Shown here one piece after another: positions 23,755 through 34,135 of a DNA stretch of 64,000 nt. The notes beneath the pieces were generated by a model. That model was not told where the DNA came from, made no database searches, and saw only the letters and a program-made list of their open reading frames with translations. How positions within the stretch are numbered: the stretch's first letter is position 1; every line of letters starts with the position of its first letter. This stretch comes from Quillaja saponaria (lineage: Eukaryota; Streptophyta; Magnoliopsida; Fabales; Quillajaceae), in NCBI GenBank assembly GCA_029379385.1, contig CM055617.1:8432001-8496000 (forward strand), given 5' to 3'. The position numbers and the translations under genes are program-made.

Positions 23755-24120
23755 ATTTTAATCCTTCAAGATTGTTTCAAATTTTAATGTAGTCATTTAT
23801 AAATATTTTCGATCAATTTCATCTTCTAGGATTTAGAAATTTTCAATTAAATTACATTATCTCATTTTCATGTTATGCATAAATAATTTTTTTTTACATA
23901 ATATAATGATAAAATGAGCAAAGTTTTTTTACAAAATATAAAAATAATTTATTTACGTTATTATGTTTATGTTAAATATAGTTATTTTGTTAATTTATAA
24001 CATGTAAATGAAAAAATGTAATTTGATATAAAAATTTTGAATCTTGAAAGATAAAATTGACTGAGAAAATTCTTAAATGACCAAACTAAAAACTTATATA
24101 ATTTTTAAAAACCAAACCAG
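23755..24120. mobile_element. MITE-like element with ~100-bp terminal inverted repeats
   Basis: The segment 23790-23880 and the reverse complement of 24001-24085 align at roughly 75-80% by eye (shared blocks GTCATTTA, TCAATTT.ATCTT, AAATTACATT, TCATTT.CATGTTAT). An AT-rich centre without coding sequence separates the arms. The target-site duplication is not resolved, so the class (Mutator-like or other) is open. Confidence 0.55.
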
Positions 24121-25708
24121 AAGACAAGCCAAAAAAAATAAAAAAATAGATAAGCTGGGGAAAGTGAAAATTGCAGGTTTAACAAAGTAAAAGAAATATG
24201 TAAATCACATATGATAAGTCAATATTTGTCCATGAAAAATCTTACGCTGAATTCACAATTTGAAAATAATTAATTAAGGTTAAATCATTTTTTTAGAATC
24301 ATATTCTCAAATTTTATTTCTTTCTAATTGAATCTTGAAATAATTAAAAATCTTTAAATTTATATGAAACACATAAAAATACCTATAAAATGATATGGCA
24401 AAACTTACGCCCACCTATGATAAAAGGAGGAATTTTTTTTTGTTTTTTTGTTTTTTTGTTTTGCTCTTAAATAAGTAATTGGGTTTAGAATAATATTTTA
24501 AAAATTAAATCGATGGACTTGCAAAAATGATTGTGTTTCATATAACTGGTTCAACTAAATATTGATAATCAAATCGATATGACATCATAATGTATTTAAT
24601 GAATATTTTAAATATTATAAACACAAGTTAGCAAAAGATAATAGTTCAACATCCATGAAATATTAAGAAAATCACAGTACAAATGTAGTTGTTAAGACAA
24701 CCATTAGGTTTAATGTGCATCTTAACATTCAAATTTAACTAATGCATCATATTAATAAGACAACATCAATATAAAATATGAATGTTTTACTAATTCTTAA
24801 TACAGCCACATAAGAAAATAAAAACATTTGGTTTTAAGTTGGGCTTGGGGAATAACCAATTTAAGCCCAAATACAAAATTGTTGGCTTTACAAATTACTA
24901 CCGGTTCTTTTATGTCTTACATTTTTTTATCAGTTTTTGACAGTCCAACCACCAAAAATGATTCTTAACTCTAACTTAGTCTGATTTGCCTTCAAACGAA
25001 AATCTAACCTATTGCTCTGGTCCAATTTTTAAAATATTGGTTTAAAATTTAAAATTACGAGTTAGCTCAACTCCAGCATAGTTTTCACCCAATAATATCT
25101 GGTGCACATAAGTATGCATGCCACACGTATTAAGAAAATCGTGCCGCTCAAATCAGAAGTTCTCTCATTTTCTTTATCCACTTTTCTATAATTTTTGGGT
25201 GGTCCTAAAGAGGTAGAAGCATCAAAATCTTTTGATTCTTACTGATTAGTGGTTCACGTATCCATCTTCTTTCTACCATTATGGGGCTATAAATTCAAAT
25301 AGTTATGATTTTGTGTTCAAAATGAGAACAAAATAAATAAATAATTAAATCAATGGTGAAAAGAAAATTTGAGAATACATGTTAAATAGATGTAAACTTG
25401 CAATAATTATAACAGTAAACCTATGAATGAGGAGTTTATTTGTTCCATCGATTCTATGGCTACAACCTAATTTTTTAAAATTTGTCAATCTCATTAGATT
25501 TCTGCTAAGGTCAATATCGGAAGTAGAGAAGATCAATTATGAGTTATGGATTTGATTAGAGATTTTGAATGAATTTAAGCATCTTGGAACCACACTAGTG
25601 CCATAGTCGATAGCAAAATAGTTCTAAATTCATTATACAGCAAAGTTAGAAATTAATCAATGATTCATGCTTGAGTTCAAGAAAAACGAATGAGATGGAG
25701 ATAGCATA

Positions 25709-25812
25709 TCTCAAAATTTCAATCTTTTGGTTATTGTGTTTATATTAGACACACGATTTTCTCAAAATTTTGATCTTTTGGTTATTATATTTATATGAGT
25801 TGCATGATTTTC
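25709..25812. repeat. Two-copy 51-bp tandem repeat
   Basis: TCTCAAAATTT followed by ATCTTTTGGTTATT occurs at 25709 and 25760. The second copy is slightly diverged. No gene is associated. Confidence 0.7.
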
Positions 25813-26750
25813 TTAATAAAAGTGGCATGATCTTATATACACCAAGTATCATTGGGTAAAAATTATACTGAAATTGAGTTAACTCATCAGAATTATATGA
25901 AATTGAGAAGACATGACATAAATGTCAATTTTTTTTCTTCCAATTTTGCCTATTGTTCATTTTTTCCATTGTCTTTGAAAATAATTATAAACTAAATATG
26001 TCTTTGCTGTCTTGACTTAATGGATATTACTCAATGATCTAATACACAATTAATTTTTTTTGCACATGCATTTGTAATTCTTCATTTTTGCGAGGCTTTC
26101 TTTCTATTAATAATTTTGAGAATCTCATATAGATTATAACCTAAATCAGATCAATTCTTTTTCGAATTTTTATATATGCAAATTTCTCGATACGAGAAGA
26201 TATTCTTACTTATTTTTGCATATAATTCTTGATACAATCTCTTATTTTTTTTAAAAAGATTATAATTTTTTTTAAAACAAATAAGCTCAACTCACAAAAG
26301 CATCGCAAATTCTTGTTCATACAATTGTACAAGCAGAGACTAATTCTTTTGACAATTTGACTGCTACTTTATTTTTTCTTTTTCCTTTTATAATTGTCCT
26401 TTGATAACTGCATACATTGCTCAAATGTATGTAAGTTAAAGTTAAAGAAGACAACAATAACGTTTGGACCACTAAAGTGATGTTCCACTGTCTAAAGTGG
26501 TGTTGTAACACTTTCAATAAGATTTGCTGTAAAACAAGTGGACATGGTACTAATGTTTCCTAGGCTGTCAAAAATTTTGGCAAAGTTTTCATCTTGGCCT
26601 ACCAAAACAATAATGAAGAAACAAAAATCAGTTTAAAACAATGACAAACGGAAAAAGAGGAAGAATTGGCAGTTGACGAGGACTAAGACATTGAAGCATC
26701 ATTATTCATTAACGTGCAAATAATATTTCCAATTAATCAATAAAACGTGG

Positions 26751-26815
26751 TCCCCACCACATCCCTATTTTGACCGTTATAAAACATAGTACCATCCAAC
26801 GATTACATTCTTTTC
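26751..26815 (+). promoter_or_regulatory. Promoter block shared by the two AGP genes (copy 2)
   Basis: GGTCCCCACCACAT, CCCTATTTTGACCGTTAT, CATCCAACGAT and ATTCTTTTC occur in the same order and spacing as in copy 1 at 21478. Both blocks lie several hundred bases before their start codons (about 400 in copy 1, about 520 in copy 2). Confidence 0.6.
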
Positions 26816-27304
26816 CTCACATTAACTACGTGTACGGTTAAGATTGAATTCAAAATTCCACAACTGTATTTTAGTTGTAGAGCACATAAAGCAAAGCCAG
26901 AAAAAAAAAATTAAAAAAATTGAAATAACGAGCTAACAGCTTGTACTCCTTAACTCCCTCGGTGGAAACTGGAAAGTGACCAAAACCGTGTCGTTTAAGA
27001 CGACTCCATCATGATCACCACCACGCACGCGCTAGAAAACCATACATACTTATTAAATTGTGGAAAAAAATTCTACCGTTGATCATTCTGAAATTACGCA
27101 TAGATCACGTCCAATAAAATCTAACGGTGTAGAACTGTGCAGAATTATTCATAGCCATTTCCAGTACTTTTTCTATATATTCTCAGACTCTGTCGTCTTC
27201 CCCTGTCTCAGTCTCTGTCTCAGCGATTCTCTCTGTTTCTTCTTCTTCCTACTCCTCTCTCACTCTATCTCCATCTCGGTGGTAATCTCTTTCTCTCTAT
27301 AAGA

Positions 27305-27718
27305 ATGGCTAACTCAAGCATTGTGATTGTGATGCTAATTTCATTGTTTGTCGGCTTCACCATCGGACAATCTCCTATTTCATCTCCAGCTTTAGCTCCA
27401 ACCAAATCACAGCTTGTAGAAGCTCCACAAAAAGCTGCTACTACTACGTCACCAACGCTGTCACCGGCAGCAAAAGCACCGGTTTCCGCCCCGACTTCAT
27501 CATTTACTCCTCCTCCGGCCGCACAATCTCCTGTCACCGTTGACTCTCCTCCATCACCACCTCCATCCACTTCTCAATCACCTGCTACGCCTCCTTCTTC
27601 AATCTCAGCTACACCAGCTGCCGCACCTTCACCTTCTGGTAACGGTGCCGTTTTGAATAGCTTCTCTGTCGCTGGATCTGTTGTTGTTGGCATTGTCGCT
27701 GCCGTTTTGACAATGTAA
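27305..27718 (+). CDS. Classical arabinogalactan protein (GPI-anchored), paralogue
   Basis: Encodes 137 residues with the same plan as the gene at 21908: a signal peptide ending FTIGQ, then QSPISSPALAPT, a long Ala/Ser/Thr-Pro body (PAAKAPVSAPTSS, PPSPPPSTSQSPA), a short GNGAVLNSFSVAGS stretch and a hydrophobic tail, so it should be GPI-anchored. It is somewhat richer in Lys/Gln in the first third than its paralogue. The CT-rich leader (27190-27300) and a TATA-like TATATA at 27172 precede it. No intron. It arose by duplication of the neighbouring AGP or the reverse. Confidence 0.92.
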   Translation: MANSSIVIVMLISLFVGFTIGQSPISSPALAPTKSQLVEAPQKAATTTSPTLSPAAKAPVSAPTSSFTPPPAAQSPVTVDSPPSPPPSTSQSPATPPSSISATPAAAPSPSGNGAVLNSFSVAGSVVVGIVAAVLTM

Positions 27719-29920
27719 AATCGTGTATCGGGGTCAGACTTTTTCTTTTTTAATCTTAAACTGAGTGAACACCATTGTTCTCGTTTTTGAGGTTTTATAC
27801 AATGTTTGCTTAATCATTTTGTTTGTATTTCATTAACAGTTACTGCTCTGTTTTTGTTAATGTCGGCGCAATCCAATTTTATTTGTTTTTCTTTTTCTTG
27901 TCCATATTTTCTAGTTCTGACTGAAACCCACCAAAAAGAATTCAAAAAGAAAGTAAATTTAAAAAAATTGAAATCTGTCAGACAACTGTCCGACCATCAC
28001 AGTTCAGGTGTTACGCTGGCTGATAACGATCATCTACTGCATTGTGGTCCAAGGAACACGTAGCTGTTAATCACGCTCTGATCGAACGGTCACAATTCAT
28101 CTACCAGATTTTGGGTTCCTGTCTCCTTACAACTAAGGAAACAGTGGTACGAGCCTATAGAACAGATCCTGTTCAAGTAAGGTCGTGTCGGTTTTGCTCA
28201 TGTGTCTTGATAAATACAGCTTGTTAAATAAACAATGTGGGACTCATTTACTATCCTTGTCAAGCTGTTAGGTAATGGCCATAACCATAATTATAATTAA
28301 AAGAACTATAATTAACTTTGTATCAATGGCAACATGCATGTCCTCTTATGTAGGACTCAGGATCATCACCTTTGTACTTTAATATGTAGATGAAGAATTT
28401 CAGAGGCATGAATATTTTGGTTTGAATCAGTTTCTTTCAGATTCTTAATCTTCTCGAATACGGATTCATCGACTGTTCCCATTTCAACAATCTTCCTTAA
28501 CTGCATTAGCAACATCTTAGAGACCTCTTCATAATGACTGTTCCCAATCTTAGAAAATAATGGTGGTTGATCGAAAACCTTGACCGTGAATCCCTACAAG
28601 GAAACTTCTCAATTTCCAAGTAAGCTGATGATGAACTTGTTCTTGACATATATTTCAACAACATTCTTACTAAGAAATGATGATTGATCTTTGTAAGATT
28701 TTAATGTTTGATAATTCCATTTTGCAACTTCATCTTCATATATATAATTCTTTAACTGTCTTGAAGATCTAGTAAATTGTATAGTGGTTGAAAAGATAGT
28801 TTTTGTGAATATGAAGTTGGGCACTCCAAGCAAACATTTTGGACTAAAAATATGTGCTAATTATGTCATCTGTGTTCCTTGTATGCTAATATTCCTGTCT
28901 TTGAAGGTGAAGGTCAGATTTAGTTGCTTCCTGGAGTAAGCAACTAGAAGATAAAAAGAAAGGAGGGGTGTCATATCAACATAGGCATTGTGAATAAGTA
29001 ACTTTCCTCTTTCGCTTGCTGAATTAGTAGTATAGGTTTGCCCAAAAAATTGATACATTGATTTAAAATGAGGTGTTCCATGCCAAATTAGTGGAGTTGC
29101 CACCACTATGGGACACATGGCAACCCTTCATTCGGCTAAGATATTTATATATAACAAGATTAAGGTATACGTCTGACACTTGCTAAATTGGTTTCATTAT
29201 TCACATAAACGAGTTCTGACTTATCCATCGAAGGGCTTTTGGGAGATCTACCCCACCTTCTAACTTCGTCTCTTGCAGATTGCCTAAATACCAAGCTGAC
29301 ATGGACCTATCTCGAAGATGACCAACATCTTATATATCTAAACAATAGATCTTGATATATTTAGACTTAACAGAAATCACTTATTTTTCTTTCTTACTAA
29401 AACAACAATAGAAATATATCTTAATCTCAACTTACTTGGCACCCAACAAACTTTTGATGAGTTTAATTCAAAAATTTTTTATATATATAAACGATTAATT
29501 TACAGTAATTTTGAGTTTGAGAATTGAAGAAGTAGATTAGTGATATGCACATTCAAAAATTAAGAATTTGAGAGATGAATGAATTGGGGTGTAAACTTTT
29601 CTAACACTATCTTAATGCTAATAAAAAACATTTAAGCTAATTAATTTGACTAATTATCTATTATTTAGATTGGATATAGACTTTTGCACTCAGCTGGTTA
29701 AAAAAACTTATCGTGTTACTTTTTTTTATCATTATTCTTGGTCCTATCTTGTCGTGTTACTTTTGCTTGTGTCGTTTTGAAGATGTCGTCGTATTGACAG
29801 GTTCTTAAGAAAATGTGGGATTGTTAAAAATTTGCAGGCTGTGGAATACAATGGGCTGAGCTTAGTATACTAATATGTCCAAGCCAACCAACTTCAGCCG
29901 CCATAAATTTCCCAAGGATT
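27719..29920. other. Intergenic region between the second AGP gene and the ATL gene
   Basis: Apart from the possible minus-strand exon remnant listed separately I see no gene. Minus-strand open frames at 28609-28833 and 28861-29118 may belong to the same decayed gene but have no recognisable motif. Confidence 0.5.
28366..28593 (-). pseudogene. Exon-like coding remnant, family not recognised
   Basis: On the minus strand an open stretch of 75 codons runs from a good acceptor (TTTCCTTGTAG|GGATTC at 28593) to a TGA at 28366. Its composition is protein-like and it looks alpha-helical and charged (for example YEEVSKMLLMQLRKIVEMG and SVFEKIKNLKETD), unlike random AT-rich DNA. No start codon or upstream exon that joins in frame can be shown. 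It may be the last exon of a dead gene. I do not recognise the family. Confidence 0.35.
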
Positions 29921-29926
29921 CCGAAA

Positions 29927-30018
29927 AGTCAAATCACCATTGCAAAGATGTTGTCGACGAGACGAACAAAGCCAAGCATTAGTTGTCCTCCACGGTTCCT
30001 CAAACCCCGAAGAGTCAA
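29927..30018. promoter_or_regulatory. Pair of W-box cores upstream of the ATL gene
   Basis: AGTCAA (TTGACT on the minus strand) occurs at 29927-29932 and 30013-30018, 86 bases apart and within 250 bases of the ATL start. TTGACT is the core of the WRKY-factor W-box. Many ATL genes respond to elicitors, so WRKY control is plausible but inferred. Confidence 0.4.
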
Positions 30019-30172
30019 ACTTCTATCTCCAATAATGTAACCTGTCCACAATCAACCTCACCTAGTTTTTCCTCCATTTACTTACCCTACCTGACGACAA
30101 TCGCTCTCTTTCCTCTTCTCTGATTTTGTCTAATGTTTGCCTCATTTGCAAATCGAAGTTTCTGTTTCTGAT

Positions 30173-31333
30173 ATGGGTTTGCATCACAGAAAACTGGTGT
30201 TTGATTCAATTTCTTCAAAATTTGAAGATTGGTGTTCAAAATGTAATCTTTCATCCATTTGCCCACCACCATGTTGGGCTAAATGCCCTCAATCCTGCGT
30301 AGATGTTGAGATAATTTACAACCCTCCACCAAGTCCTCCCGTCATATATGATGATCATCCAAACAATCACAAAGCTCTAATGTTGATTATTCCACTTTCT
30401 ATTCTAGCTGCAACTTTTCTTGTTGGTTGCTGCTATGCTATCTATGCTAGGTTTTTCTCAGGTACCCACAGTTCAAGAAGGGGATCTCAACCACAAACAG
30501 AAGAGAACCATGATGAATTTCTTGATGAAGATCATGGCCCTATGTTGGACCACCCCATATGGTATATTCGAACTGTTGGTCTACAACAATCAATTATTAG
30601 TTCAATTACTGTTTTGAAGTACAAGAAAGATGAAGGTGTTATTGAAGGAACAGATTGCTCTATTTGCTTAAGTGAGTTTGAAGAAGATGAAACTGTTAGA
30701 CTTTTGCCTAAGTGTAGTCATGCTTTTCATCCTCCTTGTATTGATACTTGGCTTAGATCACATACCAATTGCCCCATGTGTCGTGCTCCTATTGTTGTTA
30801 ACGTCGTGAGGACACCATCGCCTGAGCCTAGTGTTGTCAATTCGGGTTCTGGGGAAGAAACCCAGATGGAAATTCAAGAATATAGTGGTGGATTCAATAG
30901 AGAAATAGAAGACATGGGTAGGGAATTGAGAATTGGAGCAGGGGAAGAAGGGGTATTGCCAATTGAAAATGGAATAGAGAGGTGTGAAAGTTCAGTTGAA
31001 CAGGTGGAAGGGATACAACCTAGAAGAAGATCAGTTTCTTTGGATTCTTTATGTGCTGCAAAGATCAATCTTGCTCTTGCAAATATATTTCCTGTGGGCT
31101 CTGATCGGATTTTAAATTATCAGTCATCTGAAGTTAATGAATCCAATACTGGTGTTGTTTCAAAGGGTGTTGTAAATGGGAACTTGTCAAAACTGAAAGG
31201 TTGTTCTTCAAGGACAAGAATAATGCAAAATACACCTATTTCCATGAAGAGGTCCTTCTCTTTCAATGGAAAACATCTATTTTCGAGGAATAGCTGCAGC
31301 CAGAAGTCAAGTGTTCCCACAAGGAGCTTCTGA
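30173..31333 (+). CDS. ATL-type RING-H2 E3 ubiquitin ligase (membrane-anchored)
   Basis: Encodes 386 residues in one exon, as is usual for ATLs. There is a Cys-rich N-terminal stretch (residues 21-42), one transmembrane helix (about 68-90), a basic patch, a GLD-like segment beginning VGLQQS (about 135-150), and a canonical RING-H2: C162, C165, C181, H183, H186, C189, C200, C203 with the WLRSH spacing. The long Ser/Glu-rich C-terminal tail is variable among ATLs. It should transfer ubiquitin from an E2 to membrane-proximal targets, often in defence or stress responses. I chose the ATG at 30173; the open frame upstream begins only with TTG. All eight zinc ligands are present and no lesion is seen. 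Confidence 0.93.
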   Translation: MGLHHRKLVFDSISSKFEDWCSKCNLSSICPPPCWAKCPQSCVDVEIIYNPPPSPPVIYDDHPNNHKALMLIIPLSILAATFLVGCCYAIYARFFSGTHSSRRGSQPQTEENHDEFLDEDHGPMLDHPIWYIRTVGLQQSIISSITVLKYKKDEGVIEGTDCSICLSEFEEDETVRLLPKCSHAFHPPCIDTWLRSHTNCPMCRAPIVVNVVRTPSPEPSVVNSGSGEETQMEIQEYSGGFNREIEDMGRELRIGAGEEGVLPIENGIERCESSVEQVEGIQPRRRSVSLDSLCAAKINLALANIFPVGSDRILNYQSSEVNESNTGVVSKGVVNGNLSKLKGCSSRTRIMQNTPISMKRSFSFNGKHLFSRNSCSQKSSVPTRSF

Positions 31334-34035
31334 TCCTTTGGTTGTGTTCACTTTCAGGTGAGAACTCGCTTGATAACTCTCAACAAGCTGAGAGTTCTAT
31401 AGGTTTTATTTTTCATTTTAATACTTCAAATAGAAGTTATATAATGCTAAGTGTAATAATTGCACAAGCAAAAACTAGGGAAAATAGTTTGGAGACAGAG
31501 AATGGAGCTTATTCTTTACCAGATTGAGCTCAGAAAACATGATTTATGGTGCACTTGCATGAAATTTCAATTTTTGTCCAGTGATCCATCAAATTGTAAC
31601 CAGAAGTTTGGTTCTTTTTATGTGATCAAAGCAAACTGTTATGATTGTTTGTGAAAGAAATGCAGCATACATAGAAGTTTTGGACAAGCTGCTGATTCAA
31701 ATGGATCATAAAGTCATATAAGCTATTACTTTTTTGTCCATTGTCACAGTTATTTCATTATGATTTACCAGTCTTATTCCATCTTCTTTCATACATAATT
31801 TCTAACAAGAATTCTATTTCACACCAGAAACATATATAATGGATTAATTGTATCCAAATAAACAATCTAGCAAAACGGCAGGCCTAAGATTGGCAGGCAA
31901 TTTCGCATGCTGCCCATAAAATTCTAAAGTTTACAGTTGTTTCTTGTTGATCAAACCGCTCTCTTTAAATATCCTCGCTAGATAGTCTTGAAGTATGTGA
32001 GGCTGGGAAGCTTTTTTTTCCATTAACATTTAATCCTTTCCAAGTAACATACAAAGCAAGACAATGCAATACTAGTGTGCCCTGTATACTGAAAGTGCAT
32101 TTGCCTTTTCTTTAAAGTTGAAGTATTTCTTTCACAGTAAGGAAGGCATAAAGAAATTCATGGGGAGTTTACTTTAGGAAACAAGACTGGGTGAACCAGT
32201 CTTTCACAGCTAACCACCTTATATCCTTTTAAGTCTCTAACATGAGCACCAGTCATAAAAGATTAGCCGTAAACTTAAACAACTTTTATAAGAATCAATT
32301 TATAGTTCTTCCATATGCATTGTTAGAGATTGTTTTGAAGACGAATTGTTAAATCACAGGAACTTTAAAGTATGTCTTCTATTTATCAGATCCTACACGG
32401 AACAGATACGAACCGACCTAACATGTTCTTTTGCACAAAAAGGAAGGGAAGAAACAACTAGAACACTGCCTTAGCAGCTAGCACTAGTGAAACATGTTGT
32501 AAGAAGCCTTTACGATCAATTAGCTTCATCTGTTGTCTTGTGACCGCAATCTTATATTTGGCTTAAAACAGACAAGGATCTATTTCCCAATCCAAATTCT
32601 AACCAGAAAAGCGTTGTTGTGCACTTCATGTTTGTTTGTTCTGAAGGCTGGGAATGTTCTTCATAGAAACTCCTATCTGATATTAATTCCCAGATTCCAA
32701 AAACTTAAATTTGATAGATTGCATGGGAATGTAACTTTTTTTATGTGAATAATATGTTGAATATTCATGCAAATCCCTTATTGAAGAGGGTAAAATCAAC
32801 TGTCCCCTTTAAAGATGGGAAAACATAAGATCTTCATGCATTCACTGCACGCTATGAAAAAGCATGATATATCATCTGGAGGACTTCTATAAAGCTATTT
32901 CGAAATTCGTCAACAGAATGGAAGCTTTACTTTGATCTTAGAAGTAAATTGAACAAAATATTCTATGCTGCAAGGGTTTCCTCTACATTAGGAATTCAAA
33001 ATGGTCATGTGGAGTACAACCTTAGAGGGAATGCTTCAATCCCTTTACCAAGAATGACTAGTGTCTGAAATGAATTTTGCCCCTCGACATATAGCAAAAG
33101 TACTAGTTTTATAGCGTCACTAATAATGGCATAGTGGAAGCCAATTCCTTATAGTAATTGTAATTATCCAGAAGCAATCTTCAAGCTAGCTTTCAATATG
33201 ATTGGTGGCTTAATTTCCCTTCCCTTCATTTACAGGCTCCAATTCTCTTTCACTACATCCATCTCTACCTTTCTCTCCATGGCTGCAATAGCTCCCATCT
33301 TTAGTGAACTCTGAGAGCCATCTTCTATTCATCCCCCCAAGTTAATTAAAAGCATCAAAACATTATCTGAATCTGGCCTTAGTTCCATACCTTCCTCTTT
33401 TGCCTCCAAAAGTTACCAAAATGTAGAGGTCTCAGACTCCCTAGAAGATTTAATCCCTATATATCATTGCTGTCTCTCTTCTTACCTTCAATAATCTTCA
33501 GCAAAGATCAAAAATCATTCAAGAACTTAGTAGTTAGTAGTTAGGTAGTGTTTGAATTTATGTGTATCTCAATTAATTTATTTTTCCGATTCAATAAGAA
33601 GCTTCTTTTCTATTAGGTGAAGATGGTAATTATGAATTTTTTCATATGTAATAAAAAAAAAAACGCATTAGAAGTCTAAGATTATTTGTTGTTTACATCG
33701 GCGTGGCAAAGTTTATGACTCTGTAGAATAAACAATAACGCATGCATTAGTCGCTTGTTACTACAATACTACCGCAATTCTTATCTTAGGTAGTTACTTG
33801 AAACATTATAACACAAATCTATCTGTATTATATTATATAGACATTATACATTGTTTAGACCATCCAATAAATTGATTAAAAAACAATAGTAAATGAAAAT
33901 GTCAACTTTAGGGAGAAAAATGGACTATTTCCTCTGTTATATATCATATAAGGGTCATATTTTCTTATCAAAATAACAAAACCATGAGATTTTGAATCTC
34001 TAAAAATAACAACAATAATCATCTAGAGATTCCAA
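31334..34035. other. Intergenic region between ATL and PDC
   Basis: The first 300-500 bases are probably ATL 3' UTR. Beyond that, short open frames (for example 32533-32748) have no recognisable motif. A CT-rich stretch at 33236-33500 looks like a leader, but its ATG (33280) opens only a 12-codon frame. Confidence 0.55.
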
Positions 34036-34041
34036 TCTACT

Positions 34042-34051
34042 TTATAAATAC
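34042..34051 (+). promoter_or_regulatory. Probable TATA box of PDC
   Basis: TTTATAAATA lies 94 bases upstream of the PDC start codon. No further control sites can be assigned with confidence. Confidence 0.6.
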
Positions 34052-34135
34052 CTATTTGCTCACTTTCTTAGCTGATCCATAGAGAAAAGTTCTCTGATTT
34101 CTACAAATTTTACTTCCCCAATTTTGTATATTTTC

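Larger units (their letters stand above)
22304..26740. other. AT-rich intergenic region between the two AGP genes
   Basis: No supported gene. It contains a MITE-like inverted repeat (23755-24120), a ~110-bp direct repeat pair at about 22715 and 22826 (shared 'aaaacacataaattaagaa' pattern), a 51-bp tandem repeat near 25710, and many A/T runs. Confidence 0.6.

Noticed and set aside
33236..33500. Gene starting at the ATG near 33280
   Set aside because: Only a 12-codon frame follows; the CT-rich stretch alone is not enough to call a gene.
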